A stretch of 64,000 nucleotides of DNA from Agromyces mediolanus. GTDB lineage: Bacteria; Actinomycetota; Actinomycetes; Actinomycetales; Microbacteriaceae. Location of the stretch: assembly GCF_014648575.1 (NCBI RefSeq), contig NZ_BMRJ01000002.1, positions 596,799-660,798 of the forward strand, in the 5' to 3' direction. The notes under the pieces were generated by a model, which was given only the letters and a program-made list of their open reading frames with translations, ran no database searches and was not told the DNA's origin. Shown one piece after another: positions 1-9,407 of the stretch (position 1 is its first letter; the number at the start of each line of letters is the position of its first letter). The translations under genes were made by a program, and so were the position numbers.

Positions 1-1638
1 GTGCACCCGCTCGCCCTCGACGAAGGTCTGCAGCACGCTCGTCGCCCCGATCTCTTCGGCCGGCCCGGCGAAGGGATCCCGGTCGAGCAGGGCGAAGTCG
101 GCCAGCTTGCCGACCGCGATCGTGCCGGTCTCGTCCAGGTGGTTCACGTACGCCGAGCCCGCCGTGTACGCGGTGAGCGAGGTCGCGAGGTCGATCGCCT
201 GCTCGGGCAGGAACGGCGGGTAGTCGCCCTCCTCCTCGCCGGGCGCCGAGACGCGGTTCACTGCGACATGGATGGCCGCGAGCGGGTTCGGCGTCGACAC
301 CGACCAGTCGCTGCCCGCCGCGAGCACCGCCCCCGAGCGCAGCAGATCCCCGAAGGGGTACTGCCAGGCGTCGCGCGGGGAGCCGAGGAACGGCAGCGTC
401 AGCTCCACCATCTGCGGCTCGAGCGCCGCCCACAGCGACTGCATGTTCGCCGCCACGCCGAGCTCGCGGAAGCGCGGCACGTCGTCCGGGTGCACCACCT
501 GCAGGTGGGCGATGTGGTGCCGGTGGTCGTTCCGGCCGTTGCGGGCGATCGCGTGCTCGACGGCGTCGAGGCACTCGCGCACCGCCCGGTCGCCGATCGC
601 GTGGAAGTGCAGCTGGAAGCCGAGCTCGTCGAGCAGAGGCGCCGCCTGGTTCAGGAGCTCCGGCGGCACGAAGGAGATGCCCGAGTTGTCGGTCGGGTGC
701 CCGTGGCCGTCGCAGTACGGCTCGAGCATCGAGGCCGTGAAGTTCTCGGCGACGCCGTCCTGCATGATCTTCACGCTCGTCGCGGCGAAGCGGCCGCCGC
801 GGTACTCCTCGCGCTTCGCCAGGAGCCCGTCGATCTGCTCGAGCCCCTTCGCGCGGTCCCACCAGAGCGCGCCGACGACGCGCCCGGTGAGCCGGCCGGA
901 TGCCGCGGCGGAGAGGTACGCGCGGCCGGGATCGTCGCCGACGCCGTAGTCGCCGACGATCGCGTCCTGCCAGGCGGTCACGCCGAAGGAGTGCAGGTAC
1001 CGCTGCCCCTCGAGCACCGCCGCTTCGAGCTCCTCGGGCGTCGTGGCGGGCAGGTGCCGGCGCACGAGGTCCATGGCGCCCTCGTGCAGCGTGCCGCTCG
1101 GTGCGCCGTCGGCGTCGCGCTCGATGCGGCCGTCGGCGGGATCGGGCGTGTGCCGGTCGATTCCGGCCAGTCGCAGCGCGGCGCTGTTCACCCAGGCGCC
1201 GTGCCCGTCGCGGTTCGGCAGGAACGCCGGCCGGTCGGGCAGCACCCGGTCGAGCGCCGCAGCCGTGGGCGTGCCGCCGGGGAACGCGGACATGCCCCAC
1301 CCGCCGCCGAGGATCCACGGGGCATCCGGGTGCGCCGCCGCGTACGCCGCGATGGTGTCGAGGTAGGCGCCCTCCGTCTCGCCGTCGCGGAGGTCGCAGC
1401 GCAGCATGTCGAGCCCGCCCCAGACGGGGTGCACGTGCGCGTCCTGGAAGCCGGGCACGAGCAGTCGGCCGCGCAGATCGACGTGCTCGGTGCCCGGGCC
1501 GATGAGCTCCCGCACGTCGTCGTCGGCCCCCACGGCGACGATGCGGCCGCCCGAGACGGCGACGGCCGAGGCGCGCGAGCGCACCGCGTCGGCGGTGAAG
1601 ACGGGGCCGCCGGTGAAGACGAGGTCGGCGTGAGGCAT
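1..1638 (-). CDS. YtcJ-like amidohydrolase (3' end cut by window edge)
   Basis: Metal-dependent amidohydrolase of the YtcJ branch, predicted to hydrolyse an amide or ester bond; substrate unknown. The ATG at 1638 opens a frame that is still open at base 1, and the 546 visible codons are close to the usual family length, so only a few C-terminal residues are missing. Visible marks are the HVH metal motif at residues 67-69 after LVPGFQDA, KIMQDG near residue 287, HFHAIGDR from residue 344 and GSDWSVSTPNPL near residue 440, all typical of the family. There is no signal peptide, so it is cytoplasmic. It lies 101 bp downstream of the polyamine-type permease on the same strand and may be the last gene of that operon, acting on the imported compound (inference). 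Confidence 0.88.
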   Translation of the reverse strand, partial: MPHADLVFTGGPVFTADAVRSRASAVAVSGGRIVAVGADDDVRELIGPGTEHVDLRGRLLVPGFQDAHVHPVWGGLDMLRCDLRDGETEGAYLDTIAAYAAAHPDAPWILGGGWGMSAFPGGTPTAAALDRVLPDRPAFLPNRDGHGAWVNSAALRLAGIDRHTPDPADGRIERDADGAPSGTLHEGAMDLVRRHLPATTPEELEAAVLEGQRYLHSFGVTAWQDAIVGDYGVGDDPGRAYLSAAASGRLTGRVVGALWWDRAKGLEQIDGLLAKREEYRGGRFAATSVKIMQDGVAENFTASMLEPYCDGHGHPTDNSGISFVPPELLNQAAPLLDELGFQLHFHAIGDRAVRECLDAVEHAIARNGRNDHRHHIAHLQVVHPDDVPRFRELGVAANMQSLWAALEPQMVELTLPFLGSPRDAWQYPFGDLLRSGAVLAAGSDWSVSTPNPLAAIHVAVNRVSAPGEEEGDYPPFLPEQAIDLATSLTAYTAGSAYVNHLDETGTIAVGKLADFALLDRDPFAGPAEEIGATSVLQTFVEGERVH

Positions 1639-1739
1639 CCGTGAGTCCTTTCAGTGGGGCGCGACGGGCGCGCGCGAGGCGAGCAGCGCGAGCGGTGCGG
1701 AGGCGTGCGAGCAGCAGGGGAGCGGACGAGCGCGGCGGC

Positions 1740-2582
1740 TCAGCCGCCGCCCATGGTGCGCGCGATGTCGGCGGCGGAGTCGCCCGCGCGCCGCAGCACG
1801 TACGCGACGAGGCCGAGGGCGATGAGGGTCAGCACGAGCATGATCGTCGACACCGCGGCGATCTCCGGTCGTAGGCCGCTGCGCAGCGCGCTCAGCACGT
1901 ACACGGGCCACGGCGTCGTGCCCGACACCTGCACGAACGCGGCGATGACCGTGTTGTCGAGGCTCAGCGTGAACGACAGCAGGAAGCCGGCGAGCACGGC
2001 GGGCATCGCGAGCGGCAGCGTCACCCGGCGGAACGTGGCGGGCGGCTTCGCGTAGAGGTCGGCGGACGCCTCCTCGAGCTGGCCCTCCTGGCCGACGAGC
2101 CGGGCCCGCACGAGGTACGACACCACCGCGACCGAGAACAGCGAGTGGCCGATCACGAGCCGCACGATGCCGTCGTTGAACAGGCCGATGCCGAGGTCCT
2201 GGCCGAGGACCACGAGCCACGGCAGCAGCGCCACCGCGTCGACGATCTCGGGCGTCACCGAGACGAGCAGCAGCAGGCCGAGGAACCACCACACCCACTT
2301 GCCGGGGTGGCGCGCCATCGCGATGCCGGCGAGGGTGCCGAGCAGCGTCGCGACGACGGCGGCGATGAACCCCGTCTGCACCGAGATCCAGACCGCGTCG
2401 CGGATCGCGGGCTTCTCGAAGAGCGCGAGGAACGAATCGAAGCCGAAGGACTGCCACGACACGAGCAGGCGCCCCACGTTGAACGACGACACGATGATCA
2501 CGAGGATCGGCGCGAAGAGGAACACGAAGACGAGCACGCCCCAGACGCTCAGGACGACATCCGACCACGACCGCTGCTTCAT
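1740..2582 (-). CDS. Polyamine-type ABC transporter permease, PotC-like
   Basis: Inner-membrane permease of 280 residues in a spermidine/putrescine-type ABC importer. The N-terminus (MKQRSW) leads into a hydrophobic segment at about residues 8-30, followed by further membrane segments and the ABC-permease EAA-type loop (EEASADLYAKPPATFRRVTLPLA). The ATG at 2582 overlaps the TGA of the upstream permease by 4 bp (ATGA), which indicates translational coupling. Length and topology fit PotC/YdcV. A frame that continues upstream of this ATG lies antisense-free but out of frame with the neighbouring permease, so it is not used. Confidence 0.93.
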   Translation of the reverse strand: MKQRSWSDVVLSVWGVLVFVFLFAPILVIIVSSFNVGRLLVSWQSFGFDSFLALFEKPAIRDAVWISVQTGFIAAVVATLLGTLAGIAMARHPGKWVWWFLGLLLLVSVTPEIVDAVALLPWLVVLGQDLGIGLFNDGIVRLVIGHSLFSVAVVSYLVRARLVGQEGQLEEASADLYAKPPATFRRVTLPLAMPAVLAGFLLSFTLSLDNTVIAAFVQVSGTTPWPVYVLSALRSGLRPEIAAVSTIMLVLTLIALGLVAYVLRRAGDSAADIARTMGGG

Positions 2583-3505
2583 GCGGCCACCTCCTCGACG
2601 GGCTTCGACACGGCGGATGGCTCGGGCTCGCCGAGCACGAGCCGGTTCCGGGTGCGGAACGGCAGCGTGACGAGCCAGACGAGGCCCGCCCCGACCGCGA
2701 CGGTCGCCATGATCACGATGATGAGCAGCACCGCCATCGCCGAGCCCAGCGCCCAGTTCTGGGCGGTCTGGAACTGGCTCGCGACGAGCTGGCCGACCAT
2801 GTTCCCCTTCGCGCCGCCGAGCACGGTCGCCGTGATGTAGTCGCCCATCAGCGGGATGAACACGAGCAGCACGCCGGCGACGACGCCCGGGCGGGCGAGC
2901 GGCAGCGTGACCCGGAAGAAGGTCGTCCACTTGCCGGCGCCGAGGTCCTTCGAGGCTTCGCGCAGCGGGCCGCTGACCCGGTCGAAGGCGACGAAGAGCG
3001 GCAGGATCATGAGCGGCAGGTAGTTGTAGACCACGCCGAGCAGCACGGCCCCGCGGGTGTACAGCAGCTCGAGGGGGCCGTCGATGAGGCCGACCGCCTG
3101 CAGCGTGCTGGACAACCAGCCCTCGGGGGCGAGGATCACCTGCCAGCCGATGGTGCGCACGAGGAAGTTCGTCCAGAACGGCACCATCACGAGCGCGACG
3201 AGCAGGCCCCGGCGCGACGGCGGCGCCTTGACGGCCATCCAGTACGCCACCGGCAGGCCGACGAGCAGGCAGATCACCGTGCCCGCGATGCCGACCCAGA
3301 GCGTGTTCTGGAACGTCGCGAAGAAGGTCGGCGACATCGCCTCGGCGTAGCGGTCGAAGCTCAGCACGTCGTTGGCGTGGGTGCCGAAGATGCCCGGTTT
3401 GTAGCCGAAGCTGAACCAGATCACCATCCCCACCGGGGCGACGAAGAAGACCAGCAGCCACACCCACGCCGGGAAGGCGAGGGCGACGCCGGCGCTCTTA
3501 CGCAC
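2579..3505 (-). CDS. Polyamine-type ABC transporter permease, PotB-like
   Basis: Partner permease of 308 residues. About six membrane segments are visible, the first at residues 8-30 (ALAFPAWVWLLVFFVAPVG). The EAA loop is REASKDLGAGKWTTFFRVTLPLA. The GTG start at 3505 lies inside the end of the binding-protein gene (8-bp overlap), and the stop overlaps the PotC-like ATG, so three genes are tightly coupled. PotB/PotC pairs form the heterodimeric channel of PotABCD-type importers. The substrate cannot be fixed from sequence; putrescine, spermidine or GABA are all plausible. Confidence 0.93.
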   Translation of the reverse strand: MRKSAGVALAFPAWVWLLVFFVAPVGMVIWFSFGYKPGIFGTHANDVLSFDRYAEAMSPTFFATFQNTLWVGIAGTVICLLVGLPVAYWMAVKAPPSRRGLLVALVMVPFWTNFLVRTIGWQVILAPEGWLSSTLQAVGLIDGPLELLYTRGAVLLGVVYNYLPLMILPLFVAFDRVSGPLREASKDLGAGKWTTFFRVTLPLARPGVVAGVLLVFIPLMGDYITATVLGGAKGNMVGQLVASQFQTAQNWALGSAMAVLLIIVIMATVAVGAGLVWLVTLPFRTRNRLVLGEPEPSAVSKPVEEVAA

Positions 3506-4682
3506 CGGCCGCCGCCTTCATCGTGTTCCAGATCTCCACGACGCGCTCCTGCGCCTCGTTCACCTCGCCCTCGTGCATCGTCTCGATCTGCTCCGGCGTG
3601 AAGAACACGAGGTCGAGCATGGGCAGCTCCGCGTCGGCCGCCGCCTGCTCGATGCCGGTCGCGCCCGTGTGGTAGCCGATGTAGTCGAGCTCGGCGAGCG
3701 AGTTCTCGGGGGTGAGCACGTAGTTGATGAAGGCGTGCGCGGCCTCGGGGTTCGGCGCGCCGGTCGGGATGGCCCAGTTGTCCATCCACAGCTCCGTCGC
3801 GGGGGACCCGAGCACCCACTGCCAGCGGTTGGGGTCCGGGCTCTCCAGGATGCCGAGGCGGGCGTCGCCGTTCCAGGACTGCATGAGCACCTGGGTACCC
3901 TGCGGGATCGCCGAGCCGCCGGGGTAGGAGTCGAAGGCCGCGACGTGCGGGGCGAGGGTGTTCACGAGGAAGTCCTCGGCCGCGTCGAGATCGGCCGGGT
4001 CGGTCGTGGTCCAGTCGATGCCGTTCGCCCAGAAGTAGATGCCGGTGAGCTCGGCGGGGTCGTCGAGCACGCTCGTCTTGCCGCTCGCCTCGTTCTGCGC
4101 GGCGTCGATGAAGTCGTTCCAGTCCTTCAGCTCGCGCGTGATGACCGTCTTGTCGTAGACGAAGCCGGTGGTGCCCCACGCCTTGCAGATGGAGTACTCG
4201 TTGTCGGGGTCCCAGGCCCGGCCGAGGAACGCCGGGTCCATGTGCTCGATGTTCGGGATGAGCTCCATGTTGAACTTCTGCAGCAGCCCGTTCTCGATCA
4301 TCTGCGGGATGAACGTGCCGGTCGGCACGACGATGTCGAAGCCGCTCGTGCCCTTCGCCGCGACGAGCTTCGAGATGAGCTCCTCGTTCGAGTTGAACGA
4401 GCTGAGCGTGATCTTCGGGCCCAGCTCCTTCGTGAACGCCTCGAGCACGTCGGGCGCGTCGTAGTCGCCCCAGGTGTAGATCGAGAGCTTCGACTCGAGC
4501 GGGCCGCCGGTCGCGACCGGGGCGTTCTGGGCGCCGCCGCCCGGGCTGCACGCGGCGAGCACGCCGGTCGCGCCGGCGGCGACCGCGGCGCTCAGGAAGC
4601 CGCGGCGGCTGAGCTCGCGGCGGATGACCTTCGCGGCGTCGGTGCTCGCGAGGATCCGCACGGTGGGGGTCGATTCGGTCAT
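3498..4682 (-). CDS. Polyamine-type substrate-binding lipoprotein, PotD-like
   Basis: Extracellular binding protein of 394 residues that delivers substrate to the permease pair. The N-terminus carries a twin-arginine-like motif (SRRGFL, residues 25-30), a short hydrophobic stretch and a lipobox ending at Cys45 (GVLAAC), so export by Tat and lipid anchoring are likely. The mature part has PotD features such as IYTWGDYDAPDVLEAF and the AWGTTGFVYDKT region. The ATG at 4682 was chosen because a strong AGGAGG lies 5 nt upstream; the open frame upstream of it belongs to nothing. It sits 55 bp after the ATPase gene and overlaps the next permease. Confidence 0.93.
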   Translation of the reverse strand: MTESTPTVRILASTDAAKVIRRELSRRGFLSAAVAAGATGVLAACSPGGGAQNAPVATGGPLESKLSIYTWGDYDAPDVLEAFTKELGPKITLSSFNSNEELISKLVAAKGTSGFDIVVPTGTFIPQMIENGLLQKFNMELIPNIEHMDPAFLGRAWDPDNEYSICKAWGTTGFVYDKTVITRELKDWNDFIDAAQNEASGKTSVLDDPAELTGIYFWANGIDWTTTDPADLDAAEDFLVNTLAPHVAAFDSYPGGSAIPQGTQVLMQSWNGDARLGILESPDPNRWQWVLGSPATELWMDNWAIPTGAPNPEAAHAFINYVLTPENSLAELDYIGYHTGATGIEQAAADAELPMLDLVFFTPEQIETMHEGEVNEAQERVVEIWNTMKAAAGA

Positions 4683-4737
4683 GGGGTCCTCCTGGGTGGT
4701 TCTGCGGGACAGCGGGGCGGAGCGGATGCCGAGACGG

Positions 4738-5895
4738 TCACGCGGTCGGCGGGGCCACGTAGCCCCCGGCCTGCGCGGCCTCGTCGGCCGGGAAGAGCAG
4801 CACGCTCTCGGCCGACCAGGAGCAGCGCACGGTCTGACCGAGTTCGAGCGTCGGCGCCTCGGGGGTGGGGCGCCGGGAGATGAGGCTCTGCTCCTCGCCG
4901 AGCCGCACGAGGTACTGCATGGTCTCGCCGAGGTGGGAGACGCCGAGCAGGGTGCCGCGCACCGAGTTCGGTGCGGCGGGCGCCGCGGCGTCGTCGGCCT
5001 CGATGCGCACGAACTCGGGACGCACCGCGGCCTGGCCGTTGGCCAGGCCGGCGAGCGCCGCGCCCGTGCCCTGCACGACGGCGTGCGGCGACTCGACGGC
5101 CGCGCCGCCCTCCACGACGGGGCCGCGGAAGAAGTTCTGCTGCCCGACGAACGCGGCGACGTACGCCGACACCGGACGGGCGTAGATCGTGTCGGCATCG
5201 GCGAGCTGCTCGATGCGGCCGTCGCGCATGATGGCGATGCGGTCGCTCATGGAGAGCGCCTCGCCCTGGTCGTGGGTGACGAAGACGAAGGTGATGCCGA
5301 GCCGTGACTGCAAGAGCTTCAGTTCGAGCTGCATCTCCTCGCGGAGCTGCCGGTCGAGGGCGCCGAGCGGCTCGTCGAGGAGCAGCACCGCGGGGCGGTT
5401 CACGAGCGCGCGGGCGAGCGCGATGCGCTGCTGCTGGCCGCCCGAGAGCTGCGTCGGCTTGCGATCGGCGAAGCGGCGCATCTGCACGAGCTCGAGCGCC
5501 TCGGCCACGCGCTCGCGGAGCTCGGACTTCGGGGTGCGCCGCTGCTGCAGGCCGTAGGCGACGTTCTCGGCGACGGACATGTGCGGGAACAGGGCGTAGG
5601 CCTGGAACACCGTGTTGACGTCGCGCCGGTACGGCGGCAGCCCCAGCACCGAACGCCCGGAGACCCGGATGTCGCCCTCGTCCGGCTGCTCGAAGCCGGC
5701 GATCATGCGCAGCGTCGTCGTCTTGCCGCAGCCCGAGGGGCCGAGCAGGGAGAGGAACTCGCCGGGCTCGATCGTGAGCGAGACGCCGTCGACGGCGGTC
5801 TGATCGCCGTAGCGCTTCGTGACCCGGTCGATCTCGACGGAGCCCGCCCGAACACTGGATTGGGAGGCCGTTCTCGCCTCGGTCGCCGTCGTCAC
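4738..5895 (-). CDS. Polyamine-type ABC transporter ATPase, PotA-like
   Basis: ATP-hydrolysing subunit of 385 residues. Walker A GPSGCGKTT is at residues 52-60, the Q-loop is in VFQAYALFP, the signature LSGGQQQ starts at residue 149, Walker B is LLLDEP at about 170-175 and the switch His follows in VFVTHD. A C-terminal TOBE-like regulatory domain occupies roughly residues 270-385, as in PotA. GTG at 5895 is preferred over the frame's first start (5928) because GGGAGG stands 9 nt upstream. It is the first gene of the operon; a tandem repeat lies in its upstream region at 5927-5963. Confidence 0.92.
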   Translation of the reverse strand: MTTATEARTASQSSVRAGSVEIDRVTKRYGDQTAVDGVSLTIEPGEFLSLLGPSGCGKTTTLRMIAGFEQPDEGDIRVSGRSVLGLPPYRRDVNTVFQAYALFPHMSVAENVAYGLQQRRTPKSELRERVAEALELVQMRRFADRKPTQLSGGQQQRIALARALVNRPAVLLLDEPLGALDRQLREEMQLELKLLQSRLGITFVFVTHDQGEALSMSDRIAIMRDGRIEQLADADTIYARPVSAYVAAFVGQQNFFRGPVVEGGAAVESPHAVVQGTGAALAGLANGQAAVRPEFVRIEADDAAAPAAPNSVRGTLLGVSHLGETMQYLVRLGEEQSLISRRPTPEAPTLELGQTVRCSWSAESVLLFPADEAAQAGGYVAPPTA

Positions 5896-5926
5896 CTCGT
5901 GGTACCTCCCGGGTCTGCAGCGCGCC

Positions 5927-5963
5927 ACTTCGCACGCCGCCGTTCACTCGCGTGCCGCCATTC
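5927..5963. promoter_or_regulatory. Tandem 18-19 bp direct repeat upstream of the PotA-like gene
   Basis: Two abutting copies of a related sequence (5927-5945 and 5946-5963). On the gene strand they read GAATGGCGGCACGCGAGT and GAACGGCGGCGTGCGAAGT. They lie 31 bp upstream of the GTG start, where an operator would be expected. The 360-bp stretch 5896-6255 between the divergent operons otherwise holds a GCTATAG-type -10 candidate at 6094-6100 and the aceA-side inverted repeat; I see no gene in it. The protein that binds is unknown. Confidence 0.4.
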
Positions 5964-6141
5964 AACCGCCGGGGCCGGGTGGGGGCAATGGTCGCGTGCA
6001 GAACCGGACGATCCATCGCCCCCCGCGAGCGAAGGGCGACAGTTCGTCCGACCTCTCGTCACCGCGCCGAAACCCGAGCGCGGTTCGGAGGGGCTATAGC
6101 GCCGTGCGACCCCGCTGCGAGGGGTGCTTTTCCGCGGCGCA

Positions 6142-6159
6142 GAACTTCCCGGAAAGTTC
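6142..6159. promoter_or_regulatory. Inverted repeat upstream of aceA
   Basis: GAACTT-N6-AAGTTC, a perfect 6-bp-arm inverted repeat in GC-rich surroundings, 97 bp before the aceA ATG. It is a candidate operator for acetate- or carbon-source-responsive control of the glyoxylate shunt. I do not recognise it as the corynebacterial RamB or RamA site. Confidence 0.4.
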
Positions 6160-6255
6160 ACCCCCCGGATCGTGGCCCGCGCCCCGCACGGCGGACGCAG
6201 CATGGATGGCACCACAGCGAACCGCACCCGCGGCGAACTCGAACGGAGCACGACG

Positions 6256-7587
6256 ATGAGCACCCCCTTCCGCCCCGGCGACCAGACCCAGACCGCTGCC
6301 GAGCTGCAGCTCGAGTGGGACGCGAACCCCCGTTGGGAGGGCGTCCGGCGCGACTACACCGCCGAGGACGTCATCGCCCTGCGCGGTCCGGTGCGCGAGG
6401 AGCGCACCCTCGCCAAGCGCGGCGCCGAGCGGCTCTGGGAGGACCTCCAGCGCAACACCGGCACCGCGTTCGCGCCCATGGCCGAGCCCGAGTGGTCGGC
6501 CGCGCTCGGCGCCCTCACCGGCAACCAGGCCGTGCAGCAGGTGCGCGCCGGGCTGAAGGCCATCTACCTCTCCGGCTGGCAGGTCGCCGCCGACGCGAAC
6601 CTCTCCGGCCAGACCTACCCCGACCAGTCGCTGTACCCGGCGAACTCGGTCCCCGCGGTGGTGCGCCGGATCAACAACGCGCTCCTCCGCGCCGGCCAGA
6701 TCGAGGCGGGGGAGGGCTCGGCCGAGCAGCAGAATGACTGGATGGCCCCGATCGTCGCCGACGCCGAGGCCGGCTTCGGCGGGCCCCTGAACGCCTACGA
6801 GCTCATGCACCAGATGATCGAGGCGGGCGCCGCCGGCGTCCACTGGGAGGACCAGCTCGCGAGCGAGAAGAAGTGCGGCCACATGGGCGGCAAGGTGCTG
6901 ATCCCGACGAGCCAGCACATCCGCACCATCAACGCCGCCCGGCTCGCGGCCGACGTCGCCGGGGTGCCGTCCATCATCATCGCCCGCACCGACGCGCTCG
7001 CCGCGACCCTGCTCACGAGCGACCACGACGAGCGCGACCGCCCCTTCGTCACCGGCGAGCGCACCGCCGAGGGCTTCTACGAGGTGCAGAACGGCATCGA
7101 GCCCGTCATCGCCCGCGGCCTCGCCTACGCCGAGTACGCCGACCTGCTCTGGGTGGAGTCGGCCGAGCCCGACCTCGAGCTCGCCCGCCGCTTCGCCGAG
7201 GCCGTGCACGCGAAGTTCCCCGGCAAGCGCCTGAGCTACAACTGCTCGCCCTCGTTCAACTGGAAGCGCCACCTCGACGACGAGCAGATCGCGAAGTTCC
7301 AGCGCGAGCTCGCGGCCATGGGCTACGCGTTCCAGTTCATCACCCTCGCCGGCTTCCACTCCCTGAACCACGGCATGTTCACGCTCGCCAAGGACTACAA
7401 CGAGCGGCACATGTCGGCCTACGTCGAGCTCCAGGAGGCGGAATTCGCCTCGGAGGCCGCCGGCTACACCGCCACGCGCCACCAGCGCGAGGTCGGCACC
7501 GGCTACTTCGACCGCATCGCCACCGCGCTGAACCCGCAGAGCGCCACGCTCGCCCTCGTCGGATCGACCGAGGAAGACCAGTTCTGA
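6256..7587 (+). CDS. aceA: Isocitrate lyase
   Basis: Cleaves isocitrate to glyoxylate and succinate, the first step of the glyoxylate shunt, in the cytoplasm. The catalytic motif KKCGHM stands at residues 205-210 with Cys207 as catalytic residue. WEDQLASE just before it and YNCSPSFNW further on are also family hallmarks. At 443 residues it has the length of the short actinobacterial/E. coli-type enzyme. ATG 6256 was chosen over the longer frame starting at 6124 because the protein then begins like its family and GGAG lies 8 nt upstream. It pairs with malate synthase 71 bp downstream. Confidence 0.97.
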   Translation: MSTPFRPGDQTQTAAELQLEWDANPRWEGVRRDYTAEDVIALRGPVREERTLAKRGAERLWEDLQRNTGTAFAPMAEPEWSAALGALTGNQAVQQVRAGLKAIYLSGWQVAADANLSGQTYPDQSLYPANSVPAVVRRINNALLRAGQIEAGEGSAEQQNDWMAPIVADAEAGFGGPLNAYELMHQMIEAGAAGVHWEDQLASEKKCGHMGGKVLIPTSQHIRTINAARLAADVAGVPSIIIARTDALAATLLTSDHDERDRPFVTGERTAEGFYEVQNGIEPVIARGLAYAEYADLLWVESAEPDLELARRFAEAVHAKFPGKRLSYNCSPSFNWKRHLDDEQIAKFQRELAAMGYAFQFITLAGFHSLNHGMFTLAKDYNERHMSAYVELQEAEFASEAAGYTATRHQREVGTGYFDRIATALNPQSATLALVGSTEEDQF

Positions 7588-7595
7588 CGCCTTGA

Positions 7596-7622
7596 GCGCG
7601 CCGAGGCATCCCCTCGGCGCGC
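7596..7622 (+). other. Intercistronic hairpin between aceA and aceB
   Basis: An 11-bp perfect stem (7596-7606 with 7612-7622) around a 5-nt loop, with no U-tract. It lies between the aceA stop and the aceB ribosome site, so it may protect the aceA mRNA 3' end or lower read-through into aceB. Confidence 0.5.
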
Positions 7623-7658
7623 CGGGCCTCACCTCCACGGAACCAAGGAGACGACCTC

Positions 7659-9323
7659 ATGACCATCGCACCCGCCCTCGACCGCACCGAGCCCCGCCAG
7701 AGCGCCGGCGGCTTCGCCACCGTCTCGCCGTGGATCGAGGTGACCGCCCCGCTCGGCGAGCGCTACGAGGAGATCCTCACCCCGGCCGCGCTCGACTTCC
7801 TCGCGGCGCTGCACGACCGCTTCGCGCACACCAGGCACGACTTGCTCGCCGCCCGGCTGCAGACCCGCGTCGACGCCGCGAACGGCCGCGACCCCCGCTT
7901 CCTCCACGAGACCGCCGAGATCCGCGCCGACCGCAGCTGGCGGGTCGCGGGCGCCGGCCCCGGGCTCGAGGACCGCCGCGTCGAGATCACCGGCCCGACC
8001 GACCGCAAGATGACGATCAACGCGCTGAACTCCGGCGCGAAGGTCTGGCTCGCCGACCACGAGGACGCCACGAGCCCGACCTGGCGCAACATCGTCGAGG
8101 GCCAGTTGAACCTCGCCGACGCCCTGCGCGGCCGCCTCGGCTTCACGAGCCCGGAGGGCAAGGAGTACCGCGTCGAGCGCGAGCTCGCCGAGACGCCGAC
8201 GATCGTGTTCCGCCCGCGCGGCTGGCACCTCACCGAGAAGCACCTGCGCTTCCACGACCGCACCGGCCGTGCGATGCACGCCTCGGGCTCGCTCGTCGAC
8301 TTCGGCCTGTACGTGTTCCACAACGCGCGCCGGCTCATCGAGCTCGGCCGCGGGCCGTACTTCTACCTTCCGAAGCTCGAGTCGCACCTCGAGGCCCGGC
8401 TCTGGAACGACGTCTTCGTCTTCGCGCAGAACGCGCTCGGCATCCCGCAGGGCACGATCCGGGCGACGGTGCTGATCGAGACGATCCAGGCCGCGTTCCA
8501 GATGGAGGAGATCCTCTACGAGCTGCGCGAGCACTGCGCCGGCCTGAACGCCGGCCGCTGGGACTACATCTTCTCGATCGTGAAGACGTTCCGCAGCCGC
8601 GGCCGCCGCTGGGTGCTGCCCGACCGGGCGCAGATCACCATGACCGTGCCGTTCATGCGCGCGTACACCGAGCTGCTCGTGCAGACGGCGCACGGCCGCG
8701 GGGCGCACGCCATCGGCGGCATGAGCGCATTCATCCCCGATCGCCGCGACCCGGAGATCACGGAGCGCGCGCTCGCCGCGGTCGCCGCCGACAAGCGCCG
8801 CGAGGCGGGCGACGGCTTCGACGGCACCTGGGTCGCGCACCCGGATCTCATCCCGACGGCGCGCGCCGAGTTCGACCGGGTGCTCGGCGAGCGGCCGAAC
8901 CAGCTCGAGCGGCTCCGCGAGGACGTCGAGGTCACGGCGGCGCAGCTGCTCGACATCCCGTCCGTCGGCGGCGCGGTCACCGAGGCGGGCGTGATCGACA
9001 ACATCCAGATCGCCATCCGCTACGTGGAGTCCTGGCTCCGCGGCGTCGGCGCGGCCGCCATCGAGCACCTGATGGAGGATGCCGCGACGGCCGAGATCTC
9101 GCGCTCGCAGATCTGGCAGTGGCTGCACGACAACACGGTGACGGCCGAGGGCACCCGCATCGACCAGACCTACATCGTGCAGGCGATGGGCGAGGCCGTG
9201 CGCGGCCTGCCGCGCTTCGAGGGCGACCGCTTCGACGACGCCATCCAGGTGTTCCGCACGGTGGCGCTCGAGCCGGAGTTCCCGACGTTCCTCACCCTCG
9301 GCGCGTACGCCCGCTTCCTCTGA
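7659..9323 (+). CDS. aceB: Malate synthase A
   Basis: Condenses glyoxylate with acetyl-CoA to malate, completing the glyoxylate shunt. The 554-residue length is that of the AceB (A) isoform rather than the longer GlcB. Conserved stretches seen are FRPRGWHLTEKH, YFYLPKLESH, GTIRATVLIETI, NAGRWDYIFS and the late GDRFDDAIQVF. The ATG at 7659 has AAGGAG 8 nt upstream. It follows aceA with a short hairpin in between and ends at a strong 15-bp terminator-like hairpin, so aceA-aceB look like one transcription unit. Confidence 0.97.
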   Translation: MTIAPALDRTEPRQSAGGFATVSPWIEVTAPLGERYEEILTPAALDFLAALHDRFAHTRHDLLAARLQTRVDAANGRDPRFLHETAEIRADRSWRVAGAGPGLEDRRVEITGPTDRKMTINALNSGAKVWLADHEDATSPTWRNIVEGQLNLADALRGRLGFTSPEGKEYRVERELAETPTIVFRPRGWHLTEKHLRFHDRTGRAMHASGSLVDFGLYVFHNARRLIELGRGPYFYLPKLESHLEARLWNDVFVFAQNALGIPQGTIRATVLIETIQAAFQMEEILYELREHCAGLNAGRWDYIFSIVKTFRSRGRRWVLPDRAQITMTVPFMRAYTELLVQTAHGRGAHAIGGMSAFIPDRRDPEITERALAAVAADKRREAGDGFDGTWVAHPDLIPTARAEFDRVLGERPNQLERLREDVEVTAAQLLDIPSVGGAVTEAGVIDNIQIAIRYVESWLRGVGAAAIEHLMEDAATAEISRSQIWQWLHDNTVTAEGTRIDQTYIVQAMGEAVRGLPRFEGDRFDDAIQVFRTVALEPEFPTFLTLGAYARFL

Positions 9324-9338
9324 ACGAGGTCGGACGAC

Positions 9339-9375
9339 GGATGCCCCGGCGGGCCACGAGCCCGCCGGGGCATCC
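9339..9375 (+). terminator. Terminator-like hairpin after aceB
   Basis: A 15-bp perfect stem (9339-9353 with 9361-9375) and a 7-nt loop without U-tract. The base of the stem is GGATGCC/GGCATCC, as in two other hairpins of this window. Confidence 0.75.
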
Positions 9376-9407
9376 TGCGCGTCCGGCGGCGCTGGCAGAA
9401 TCGAGGG

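Noticed and set aside
1-1644. Open plus-strand frame of 547 codons at the left edge
   Set aside because: It is the antisense shadow of the amidohydrolase. The translation is Arg/Ala/Val-rich with no recognisable domain, while the minus strand gives complete family motifs.
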